This document shows positions 1 through 6,390 of a stretch of DNA of 6,390 nt, in pieces. Below the pieces are notes generated by a model that saw only the letters and a program-made list of their open reading frames with translations, made no database searches and was not told the DNA's origin. The position numbers and the translations under genes are program-made. This stretch comes from Candidatus Pacearchaeota archaeon (GTDB lineage: Archaea > Nanoarchaeota > Nanoarchaeia > Pacearchaeales > GW2011-AR1). Within the stretch, counting starts at the first letter, position 1. Each line of letters starts with the position of its first letter. The DNA lies in NCBI GenBank assembly GCA_002686195.1, contig NZAS01000140.1, positions 1 to 6,390 on the forward strand. The letters run 5' to 3'.

Positions 1-781
1 CTGTTTCATATATGGCATACGAAATCTTTCTAAAGGCGTTCTTCGGCTTATCTTTCAACATATCTACAATCTTCTTATGAAGAGTGCCATCGCTGGCTAA
101 CTTTTCTTCATTGATACATAGATAATAACACAACTCGCGGGGATTGTCAAGGTCAAAAAGCCAATTTTCCTCTAAGGTTTGCATGTTTAATAAAGCCATT
201 GTTCTGATGCGATTAATCACAGAGGGGCGCGCCACATTCCCAATTTCTGGTTCCGTGTGATTAAAATAGTTAAGGTAATGCACCGTAGAGAAAATTGAAT
301 TATTAATGACACTGAAATAAGTTTTAATGGGAACATCTCCCAAAGTTTGTTCAATGTTTAAATTAGAAAGCAATGTTATTGATTCAAATAAACCGGAACG
401 AGCATACTCTTGTAATACTCCAAAAACTGTATTTTCTAAAAGTTTAGGAATGCCAGTTAACAACTCAATGTCGGGTTGGATATAAAACACTTCCAACTGC
501 TTATTGCGCAGCTGCTCCAAGATTCCTAGCACGTAGTTGCTACTATAAGACGAGCCTGTTATAAATATTTGAATTCGCTGATCTACATTGGCGAAAAACT
601 TGCGAACGTCTGGAATATCCTTTTCGTACTCTTCGGGAGTTTCATAGGATCGGATTTTAAATTTATATTTAGAATTGCGTGTTATACTATCATTAAGAAG
701 ATATACATTATATTGGGATATAGGGGTAAACTTTTCAGCGATTGCAGAAGCGCCGGTACCTAAGCCGATAATAGAAATCAT
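1..781 (-). CDS. Phage tubulin/FtsZ-like protein (N-terminal 260 residues, 3' end outside window)
   Basis: I translated this frame by hand. It starts at ATG 781-779 and stays open to the left edge, so the C-terminus is missing. The start reads MISIIGLGTGASAIAEKF, a beta strand and glycine-rich loop as in Rossmann or FtsZ/tubulin folds. Residues 70-90 (IQIFITGSSYSSNYVLGILE) occupy the place where FtsZ/tubulin carries its GGGTGTG loop, but most glycines are replaced. Residues 96-160 follow (YIQPDIELL, then NVLQEYARSG-like GVLQEYARSGLFES, then LGDVPIKTYF). The order strand-loop-helix, second glycine loop, then a strand followed by P-D-x-x-L-L resembles the FtsZ N-terminal domain. From memory, uncharacterised marine phage proteins share the EYARSGLF and LGDVP segments. 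The ATG overlaps the polymerase stop as ATGA and has no clear Shine-Dalgarno, so coupled translation is likely. The gene is well supported. The tubulin-like fold and any GTPase activity are inference; another Rossmann-type nucleotide binder is the main alternative. Confidence 0.8.
   Translation of the reverse strand, partial: MISIIGLGTGASAIAEKFTPISQYNVYLLNDSITRNSKYKFKIRSYETPEEYEKDIPDVRKFFANVDQRIQIFITGSSYSSNYVLGILEQLRNKQLEVFYIQPDIELLTGIPKLLENTVFGVLQEYARSGLFESITLLSNLNIEQTLGDVPIKTYFSVINNSIFSTVHYLNYFNHTEPEIGNVARPSVINRIRTMALLNMQTLEENWLFDLDNPRELCYYLCINEEKLASDGTLHKKIVDMLKDKPKNAFRKISYAIYET
778..781 (-). other. ATGA stop/start overlap (polymerase into tubulin-like gene)
   Basis: The ATG of the tubulin-like gene (781-779) overlaps the polymerase TGA (780-778). 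The 20 bases upstream on the minus strand are A/T-rich and contain no AGG or GGA core, so expression probably depends on ribosomes finishing the polymerase. This ties the amounts of the two proteins together. Confidence 0.8.
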
Positions 782-1962
782 AATTTTAAATCTTTGAGGT
801 CTAAATAGTCGCGACCCGCTTTTAAATTAACAATAAAAGTATCTAACATGTTGGTGGCAAAAAGCTTTTTAATTTCCGGAATCAACTTTCTATCTTTGTC
901 AGTCATGTCAAGCACGATTTCATCATGCACGATATGAGAAACCCACGAATCAGTTCCCTCTAGCGCCTTATCGATAGCAACCGCCCGATCCAGCACAATA
1001 TCGGCGGTGGTGCTTTGAATAAGATAGTTAAAAGCCCTTCTCCGATCTACAGACAAATGGCGCCCAAAAGGCGTTGTCAGATAGCCATTATCATAATACT
1101 CTTTAAGCAAAGTGTCTCTATTGTAAACATCGGTGGTAATATTTTTTGAGTCAGGATTATATAACCAACTGAAAATTGTCGTTTTAGCTTCCTCGCGCGT
1201 TAATGACAACTCAAAGATATTTTTCATATTCCATTCGTGGATATCCTCGGCCGGTTGCTCCTGGGCCGAAAGAGCTAATAGGGTACGAAGCTCGGCGCCA
1301 TTATAATCCAAGGAAATGAGCCAATCGTTATGAGGTTTTATAAGTTTACGCAAACCTCTCTGCAGTGTAAGAATGGGAAAGGAATTGGGATAAGTCGCAA
1401 GGCGCCCTGTGATAGTACCAAATAGATTATAATCTACATGGTGGGGGCCCGCCAACAGTTTTTTCGCATGAGCATGCACAATCGAACTCATAAACAAACG
1501 CTTACAATCGGTGCTGTTTAAGTTTAAATTTTGATATTTGAGCTTAAACAGAAGCTTATGCACTCGTGAGAGGTGGTCATAGCATTCGGGTTTTTCGTAA
1601 GTTTCAAAAACATGGGCGGTTATCTGATTTTTAATCTCACAAAACTCTTTTAAAAAATCTTGCGGCACTAAATCAAAAATGCAATGATCTCGTAGGTTTA
1701 TCTTGGCTAGACTAAATGATCGAACATACGCTCGAAGACGCTTTTGTGCATGCTCCAGACGCTCTCGGAGGTGGTCCGGAGCAGCTTCCATAAGAGAAGC
1801 GCCCTGTGTCATGAGCCACGCATATTGAACATCTGCATCTTTTAAGGAGCCTGTATATTTCCAAGTCTTAGTAATCTCATCTGGGATGTCGTCAAAAAAC
1901 AGTTGCCCATCCGCATAAAGGCCCACGCACTGAGATTTATCATCGAGTGTTTGGAAAATCAA
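778..1962 (-). CDS. Family A DNA polymerase, polymerase domain only (no 3'-5' exonuclease)
   Basis: This predicted template-dependent DNA polymerase of the Pol I family would serve phage DNA replication in the cytoplasm. Motif A is DYNGAELR at residues 219-226, with metal-binding D219 and the E710-equivalent E224, followed by DIH at 240-242. Motif B is R256, K260, F264 and Y268, matching Klenow R754/K758/F762/Y766 in exact spacing. N312 and Q316 match N845/Q849, and motif C is HDE at 346-348. GRLATYPNSFP (186-196) matches the pre-palm GRLSS-PN element. The glycines of motif B are replaced (S265, N269). At 394 residues it has no room for a normal exonuclease domain, and A-to-C spacing is 128 residues against 177 in Klenow. 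The start is TTG 1962-1960, the only ATG, GTG or TTG after the in-frame TAG at 2001-1999, and it overlaps the upstream stop as TTGA. All catalytic residues are present, so it is probably active. A repair or specialised polymerase remains possible. Confidence 0.93.
   Translation of the reverse strand: MIFQTLDDKSQCVGLYADGQLFFDDIPDEITKTWKYTGSLKDADVQYAWLMTQGASLMEAAPDHLRERLEHAQKRLRAYVRSFSLAKINLRDHCIFDLVPQDFLKEFCEIKNQITAHVFETYEKPECYDHLSRVHKLLFKLKYQNLNLNSTDCKRLFMSSIVHAHAKKLLAGPHHVDYNLFGTITGRLATYPNSFPILTLQRGLRKLIKPHNDWLISLDYNGAELRTLLALSAQEQPAEDIHEWNMKNIFELSLTREEAKTTIFSWLYNPDSKNITTDVYNRDTLLKEYYDNGYLTTPFGRHLSVDRRRAFNYLIQSTTADIVLDRAVAIDKALEGTDSWVSHIVHDEIVLDMTDKDRKLIPEIKKLFATNMLDTFIVNLKAGRDYLDLKDLKL
1959..1962 (-). 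other. TTGA stop/start overlap (unknown gene into polymerase)
   Basis: The TGA stop of the PWRLVAD-motif gene (1961-1959) shares bases with the TTG start of the polymerase (1962-1960). The upstream sequence gives only a weak ribosome binding match (GCGGATG). This suggests translation by re-initiation after termination, with the rare TTG start further lowering polymerase output relative to the gene before it. Confidence 0.75.
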
Positions 1963-3152
1963 GTTACATCCGCAGTCATAGCCAGTGCTTGTTCTATACT
2001 ATACCCTAAAGAGCCGCGATAGTCAAATGGTTTATTGAGAATTATTTCGAAAGCTCTTAAGGCGGTTGACACATTTTTAGATTGATATAATTCCACACAA
2101 TCATCAATGAGCATTTCCTTTTCAAAATCTTTAAAAACAGACTCTTCCTCTAAAAAGCGCGTTTTAAAGTATAACCTTAAAAAGAATTCTTCTGAATATA
2201 GCCGAGATAGTTGATCTATAGAGTATGTTTGAGGCGTCACTTTGCGCGAAAATGTAACCCCATTACATTCTTCCGTTTGTAGAAATGTGTCTGGTTTTAC
2301 ATTATTATAAAGATTCAATAAATAATATTTAAAATTTTCAAAATATCCTCGGTGAACCGTGGAATATCCTACGTTTAAAATCATTGCAGTCGTAGAAAAT
2401 AGGTGTTTTTTTGCGTATCCCAACATTACCGGAGAAGCAATATCCGCCACCAGGCGCCAGGGCACAAATCTATCCACCATAAAACCATAAGAATTACACA
2501 GACTCACGTAACATGCCCAATTGGGGCTCTCGATAAAGTTATCGATTTTATCTTCATCGTTAGCAGCATCTAAGTCAGCTACCTCTATCGCTAATCCCGA
2601 ACAATTAATAGGACAAAAGCGGCTTTTAATAAAACCTGGTTTGGTGAAAGGGTGAGAGCGAGCGCTTTCAGTCGTTAACACTTCATACTCTACCAAAAAT
2701 TCTTCAAAATTTTTAATTTTAATATCTTTAGCATTAAGAGCAACGGCAATCCCATTACTATAAGATGTTAAATAACTCCCGTAAAGGGCGTTAGGATCTT
2801 CCCATCCTTTATAAACCTCAAGGGTGCTTAAATATTGTTGAGAAGAGTCTATTTTGCCGCTCGACAAAAGCTTGCGAAAAGCCAAGGAGAGATCCTTATA
2901 AGCATCCACCACAAAGTTTACTGCAGCAACATTGGTAGGAGCTACAATGCTGCGCAATGTCAACAGGTTCGGATTAAGCACCATCGGCACAAAAGACCGA
3001 GTAACTCTTCCATAAAGAAACTTTTCTCCTAAATTAAAATCAACTAAATTGGCGTAATCCACACTGGAGCGGGCCGTGAAGCTATAGATTGTTCTCTTAT
3101 CAAAAAGTTCCTTTGCTGATTCTTTATTAGATTCTACATATAAAATTGACAT
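1959..3152 (-). CDS. Conserved phage protein of unknown function with PWRLVAD motif
   Basis: I do not recognise an assigned function for this 397-residue protein. It has no signal peptide, obvious membrane helix or known catalytic motif. Segments that look like conserved core are RSFVPMVLNPN (52-62), VAAVNFVVDAYKDL (75-88), KSRFCPINCSGLAIEV (176-191) and VDRFVPWRLVAD (226-237). A mostly helical C-terminal third follows (310-397, rich in L, F, E and K). From memory, uncultured marine phage proteins share the PWRLVAD and FVVDA segments, also without function. The ATG at 3152-3150 follows an AGGAGAG ribosome binding site. The stop TGA (1961-1959) is fused to the TTG start of the polymerase. Position directly after a very large putative virion protein makes a structural or virion-packaged role the simplest guess, but a replication partner of the polymerase is equally compatible with the context. 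Confidence 0.9.
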   Translation of the reverse strand: MSILYVESNKESAKELFDKRTIYSFTARSSVDYANLVDFNLGEKFLYGRVTRSFVPMVLNPNLLTLRSIVAPTNVAAVNFVVDAYKDLSLAFRKLLSSGKIDSSQQYLSTLEVYKGWEDPNALYGSYLTSYSNGIAVALNAKDIKIKNFEEFLVEYEVLTTESARSHPFTKPGFIKSRFCPINCSGLAIEVADLDAANDEDKIDNFIESPNWACYVSLCNSYGFMVDRFVPWRLVADIASPVMLGYAKKHLFSTTAMILNVGYSTVHRGYFENFKYYLLNLYNNVKPDTFLQTEECNGVTFSRKVTPQTYSIDQLSRLYSEEFFLRLYFKTRFLEEESVFKDFEKEMLIDDCVELYQSKNVSTALRAFEIILNKPFDYRGSLGYSIEQALAMTADVT

Positions 3153-3159
3153 AATATTT

Positions 3160-3216
3160 TTATTTACTCTCCTGGGTGTCGGGGTCTGTTATTAAATCCG
3201 CGATGGAATACTTACT
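3160..3216 (-). other. Possible +1-frame C-terminal extension of the large protein
   Basis: Just past the TAA of the large gene, the +1 frame reads YSIADLITDPDTQESK and ends at TAA 3162-3160. The last codons before the stop are TCG CCC AAG TAA G. A +1 slip of proline tRNA on CCC-A would join the frames as SPSKYSIADL. The joined protein would end 7 bases before the next ATG, in line with the tight spacing elsewhere in the window. It could also be chance, a sequencing indel, or the end of a 28-codon overlapping ORF starting at an ATG near 3246. Confidence 0.35.
3167..3173 (-). promoter_or_regulatory. Ribosome binding site of the PWRLVAD-motif gene
   Basis: On the minus strand the gap reads AGGAGAG here, a good Shine-Dalgarno match and the clearest one at any start in the window. 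It lies 14 bases before the ATG at 3152, longer than the usual 5-9. The intervening bases are nearly all A and T. There is no ATG, GTG or TTG closer to it in the frame, so the site still supports the ATG at 3152. The wide spacing may reduce efficiency. Confidence 0.65.
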
Positions 3217-6200
3217 TGGGCGAATCCTTTGGCTTAGGATCAACATCCCCCAGTTTATACTTGTTGGCCCAATTGGGATCTACCGTGCCCCAAGTTCCCG
3301 CCGTCACTGTCGCCCATCCAAAGCCATATACCGGCTCGATGCCTTCCTTGGGGGCGCCTACCAAACGATCCTGGATTGCTCTAGTGGTTGGGTTTTTTCT
3401 ACTTTCAGCCAGGTCACCCCCGTCCATTGACACAGTATCCTTGGCTGCTGCTGCCGCGGCTGCGGCCTCTCTATCTGCCAAAATTTTGGTGCAAATGGTG
3501 GCTGTTCCGTCTCCGACATTAGCTCGAATATTTCCCAAAGGATCTGTGGTTGGATTTGTCTCTTGCACCCATTTGGTATATAAAGTGGTGTTGGCTTCGC
3601 CCGGCCCAAAACTATGTTCCGACAAATAAATCATGCAATAACCACCAATACCATAACGAGTAATATTCATTAAATCGCCAGCCCCCAATGTGGTTTCAGG
3701 CGCCCACCCTCGCGGGTCTACAAAAATATAAGTTCCCGGAAAGGTTCTTACATTTGCCAAGCAATTAACTGTAATGTCATATTGATCGCGCAGCTGCTCT
3801 AATCCCTGAAAACCATCTTGTTCAAATCGGACTTCTTTTAAATATTTGGCGTTGGTTTTTGTTAAGCTAATGTTTTTAACAATGCCTCGCCGGCGCCCCA
3901 GCATATAATGAAAAATGCCATCCTCTTCATCTTCAAGTTTATTCCCTGTTCTGGGGCGAGATCCTGGAGTTCTACCAGCGGAAAAAGCCAAATAATTAAT
4001 TTCTTCCGTTATGTCTCCCTGCACTCGAGGGGATCCAGGAGGCCCCGAAATATTTAACAATGAACCCTCCATCCCTTTCGCAAAGTCAAGATCTACACGA
4101 TCCGGCACCATCTTGGCGCCACTCGTCACCCAAGTCCCCAACATATGCTGGGTTAATTCGTCCGTCAGTGCTGTTCCATACCCCTCGGGGAGAGGCGGTG
4201 GATAAGAAGTAAAGACGCTTTGATTTAAAACTATTTTTTGCTTAGTGTTGTGAGAAAAACACGCCGCATCATTTAAAAAATTACTGATGAGATCATTAAA
4301 AAAATCTATCAAAAAGGCACTTAAAAAATAAGTTGTCGCTTTGTTGTTAGTCATTTTTTCATTTAACCATTCTATAAAATATTTAACCGACACAGGAATG
4401 TCACCCAAGCTGATATATGTGGCTTCGCCGTTGTCTTTTGGGTTGATAATTTCGACAGGACCCAATATAACTCTAAATCTTTTAAAGTTTTTATAAAATT
4501 TAGTAATCGCAATCTTTTCATCTTCATATTGACAATCCTCTATATGTTTCAAATCGGGATCGGTGGTTGCCCCTGCTTTTATATCATCTAAGGCCGCGCC
4601 GCTCTCCGAATAATCTTTTAAATATTCCTCAATGGACGCTAAAATAGTATCTACAAGCTCGCTCACATAGAAAAACCCCACGTAATTCATACCAGGATAC
4701 TGTGCTTCCAAAGTGACTTTTATCTGAGCAGATTTTTTCTCATATTCCTCCTTACTGATTGATTCTCCCACGCGCACACTTAGATATTGATTTACGAGAT
4801 CTTGAGAGACAGTTCCCATAGCATCAGAAGCATTTTTTATTTCTATGCTCCCAGAGGCTTCATAATAGGGCCCCATAGTTTGAAAACTTTTCAATTCATC
4901 ATAACTTAATGGAATGTATTTAATTAAACTCAAATCATCCATCCGAACTAGAAGAGATTGAAGCGACATCGCCTTTTCTTTAGCAACAGCATTACTTTCT
5001 GCATCTTGTTGCTTAATTTTAGATAACTGTTCAGAGGTACATTTTTCTTTCAACGCCTCATAGAGTAGCTCTCGCCGTGTCTGCATAAGAGTCGCGGTGG
5101 AATCATAAAAAATGTTAAAATAGGGTTGGTTGAAGAAAGTGTCAATATATGCCCGATAGTTAATAATAAAATTTACGCGCCCTTGCTCATCAATTTTAAA
5201 TTCATGAATAGTGGGAATCAGATTAAGCGTCACATAGGATTCAGAGATAGCTTCGAGGATACTATTCTTGCCGCTAGCAGAGTAGCTCGTAAATATATCC
5301 TTATTGCCAGACGGATAAGCCCACCCCACAACAGCCTTTAATCTAAAGTCTAACGCGTCCAGGTTCTCTCGAATCTCATTCAATGCAATGTCATTGGGAG
5401 TATCCTCATCACACAAACCCTGTGTGGAGCTTATCTTGCCTGTTTTGAGGGCCAAATCCGCATACTTATATCCCCCCCGATCCACCAACAACTCACTAAA
5501 ACTGTTAGCAAAAATATGCAACTTTGCTTTAATACTCTTTTGAGCGGCAAATGGATTGTTTCCGTCATACGCAAAAGAAAACTTTTTAATACCAATCCCA
5601 AATCCTCTTTTGGATTTATCAGCAAAAACACTACTCACATCCGCTTCCGTGGCGTATGCATCAAACTTAAATTCTTGTTGATATTCCTTCCCAGAATCAT
5701 CTTCTTTAACTTTATATAAACGTATTTGGGGCTGCAAGTTGGCAAGCTCACTATTTTCCATATTAAATAAAGCAGCAGTTATCCCATTCTGGGTCATTAC
5801 ATTCATGAAATCAAAAGGATCCCCTTCCACTTGTAAAGATGCGTTCATCGCCTCGGCGCCGGAAATCCCATACCCCATATACGGAAAAGGCTTATAAGTT
5901 GTGGTGGCTGCTTGTTCTTTTTTATAGGCCACTAAATCAAAAATCTTTGCTAGCAAAAAGCATTGTTCCTTAAAAACTAACCGTTCATAGGTCACCCCCT
6001 CAGCTGCTGCTGCTGCAGCTAAATCGTCCGCTAACGTGCGTTGGGCGGCGCGCTCGGCCTTTCTTTTTTCCTTTTCTTCCTCCGTTCCAAATTTATCATA
6101 ATATGCATCTTCCCAAAAATTAGCTAATTTGGTGGGATCCAGAACGCTCCAAGTGGCTTTCGCAACATCTTGGACCCGCTCGGACGTCCATGGCGCTGAT

Positions 6201-6390
6201 TGAAAGGCGGTATGGGCAAGATCACCGGGGGCGCCTTGATCTTCTTTTTCTTGATCGCTTGCAGCTTGTTGCAGTCCCTCGGTCAGAGTGCCTAATTCTC
6301 TCAATTGCGTCTGTAGTGTCGCCTGTATAGATGCTTGATCGTTCGACATGTCCCACTCGGGAATGTCTTCGTAAAGATCTTGAGTAGAAG
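3212..6390 (-). CDS. Very large putative virion (tail/baseplate-type) protein, 5' end probably outside window
   Basis: An uninterrupted frame codes 1045 residues from ATG 6349-6347 to TAA 3214-3212. It stays open for 13 more codons (STQDLYEDIPEWD) to the right edge. That ATG has only a weak GAG at a suitable distance, so it may be internal; numbering here uses it as residue 1. Residues 1-130 are acidic and helical with an Ala-6 run at 111-116. Residues 250-300 contain FGIGIKKFSFAYDGNNPF and a helix. Residues 420-475 are probably coiled coil. Residues 670-695 (FLSAFLIDFFNDLI) are amphipathic rather than a clear membrane helix. Residues 822-930 form a distinct module (GIVKNISL, EQLRDQYDITVNCL, PGTYIFVDP, YGIGGYCMIY) that resembles the end domain of phage hub-like proteins. 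After 930 the chain is low-complexity with an Ala-8 run (962-969). Size and this module suggest a tail or baseplate component, but no family was confirmed. The end may be extended by a +1 frameshift. Confidence 0.88.
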   Translation of the reverse strand, partial: STQDLYEDIPEWDMSNDQASIQATLQTQLRELGTLTEGLQQAASDQEKEDQGAPGDLAHTAFQSAPWTSERVQDVAKATWSVLDPTKLANFWEDAYYDKFGTEEEKEKRKAERAAQRTLADDLAAAAAAEGVTYERLVFKEQCFLLAKIFDLVAYKKEQAATTTYKPFPYMGYGISGAEAMNASLQVEGDPFDFMNVMTQNGITAALFNMENSELANLQPQIRLYKVKEDDSGKEYQQEFKFDAYATEADVSSVFADKSKRGFGIGIKKFSFAYDGNNPFAAQKSIKAKLHIFANSFSELLVDRGGYKYADLALKTGKISSTQGLCDEDTPNDIALNEIRENLDALDFRLKAVVGWAYPSGNKDIFTSYSASGKNSILEAISESYVTLNLIPTIHEFKIDEQGRVNFIINYRAYIDTFFNQPYFNIFYDSTATLMQTRRELLYEALKEKCTSEQLSKIKQQDAESNAVAKEKAMSLQSLLVRMDDLSLIKYIPLSYDELKSFQTMGPYYEASGSIEIKNASDAMGTVSQDLVNQYLSVRVGESISKEEYEKKSAQIKVTLEAQYPGMNYVGFFYVSELVDTILASIEEYLKDYSESGAALDDIKAGATTDPDLKHIEDCQYEDEKIAITKFYKNFKRFRVILGPVEIINPKDNGEATYISLGDIPVSVKYFIEWLNEKMTNNKATTYFLSAFLIDFFNDLISNFLNDAACFSHNTKQKIVLNQSVFTSYPPPLPEGYGTALTDELTQHMLGTWVTSGAKMVPDRVDLDFAKGMEGSLLNISGPPGSPRVQGDITEEINYLAFSAGRTPGSRPRTGNKLEDEEDGIFHYMLGRRRGIVKNISLTKTNAKYLKEVRFEQDGFQGLEQLRDQYDITVNCLANVRTFPGTYIFVDPRGWAPETTLGAGDLMNITRYGIGGYCMIYLSEHSFGPGEANTTLYTKWVQETNPTTDPLGNIRANVGDGTATICTKILADREAAAAAAAAKDTVSMDGGDLAESRKNPTTRAIQDRLVGAPKEGIEPVYGFGWATVTAGTWGTVDPNWANKYKLGDVDPKPKDSPK
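3443..3466 (-). repeat. Alanine-8 coding tract
   Basis: Eight consecutive Ala codons in the C-terminal linker of the large protein (residues 962-969). The codons are mixed (GCC, GCA and GCG), so this is selection for alanine rather than a fresh triplet expansion. It probably forms a short helix or flexible spacer between the hub-like module and the terminal segment. Confidence 0.7.
6002..6019 (-). repeat. Alanine-6 coding tract with GCA repeat
   Basis: Six Ala codons (GCT, four GCA, GCT) encode residues 111-116 of the large protein, following a highly charged helical stretch with EEEKEKRKAERA. The four identical GCA codons form a short perfect triplet repeat that could vary in length by slippage without breaking the frame. 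Confidence 0.65.

Noticed and set aside
569..763. Plus-strand ORF of 64 codons
   Set aside because: It lies wholly inside the tubulin-like gene on the opposite strand, has unconvincing composition, and has no ribosome binding site. It is an antisense shadow.
2835..3032. Plus-strand ORF of 65 codons
   Set aside because: It is antisense to the PWRLVAD-motif gene and has basic, low-information composition typical of shadow frames.
3153..3211. Terminator or promoter in the only intergenic gap
   Set aside because: I found no stem with a following T-run on the minus strand and no convincing -10/-35 pair. The A/T-rich end (TAAATAAAAATATT) is better read as the spacer between the ribosome site and the start.
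3176..3629. Plus-strand ORFs (3176-3430 and 3216-3629) and a minus-strand ORF (3358-3609)
   Set aside because: They overlap the C-terminal end of the large gene in other frames. The alanine-rich and proline-rich content is a by-product of the GC-rich triplet tract there.
5472..5478. Run of seven C (seven G on the coding strand) as a frameshift or slippage site
   Set aside because: The reading frame continues unbroken with sensible sequence on both sides (DRGGYKY), so there is no sign that slippage is used or that an indel occurred.
4011..5719. Plus-strand ORFs at 4011-4205, 5126-5341 and 5516-5719, and a minus-strand ORF at 5431-5631
   Set aside because: All are inside the continuous large coding frame, which has far stronger protein character.
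1..6390. tRNA genes, CRISPR arrays, insertion sequences or attachment sites
   Set aside because: Nearly the whole window is coding. I saw no cloverleaf with a conserved T-loop, no spaced direct repeats and no terminal inverted repeats.

Overview
The window looks like part of a tailed double-stranded DNA phage genome, probably from a marine or other aquatic environment. The evidence is gene density (all genes on the minus strand, two 4-base stop/start overlaps, one short gap), moderately AT-rich sequence, a stand-alone phage-type family A DNA polymerase, and a very large protein with tail/baseplate-like character. The marine assignment rests on my recollection of similar proteins from uncultured marine phages. 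It is not proved by the sequence. No host gene, tRNA, integrase or insertion sequence is visible.

Layout in the direction of transcription (right to left). (1) 6390 to 3212: a very large protein (at least 1045 codons, frame open at the right edge), predicted to be a virion protein with a C-terminal module reminiscent of baseplate-hub proteins. (2) A 59-base gap, 3211 to 3153, holding the ribosome binding site of the next gene. It also holds a 16-codon stretch that would extend the large protein in the +1 frame. (3) 3152 to 1959: a 397-residue protein of unknown function with a distinctive PWRLVAD segment. (4) 1962 to 778: a 394-residue exonuclease-less family A DNA polymerase with a TTG start overlapping the previous stop codon. 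(5) 781 to 1: the first 260 residues of a protein with a glycine-rich nucleotide-binding-like start and an FtsZ/tubulin-like arrangement, running off the left edge.

The four genes look like one transcription unit. No promoter or terminator was found in the window. The two overlaps suggest that the polymerase and the tubulin-like protein are translated by coupling to the gene upstream. The unusual point is that a replication enzyme and a possible cytoskeletal or nucleotide-binding protein sit in the same tight run as a large, probably structural protein. The most checkable oddities are the compact polymerase, the degenerate tubulin-like protein, and the possible +1 frameshift extension of the large protein.
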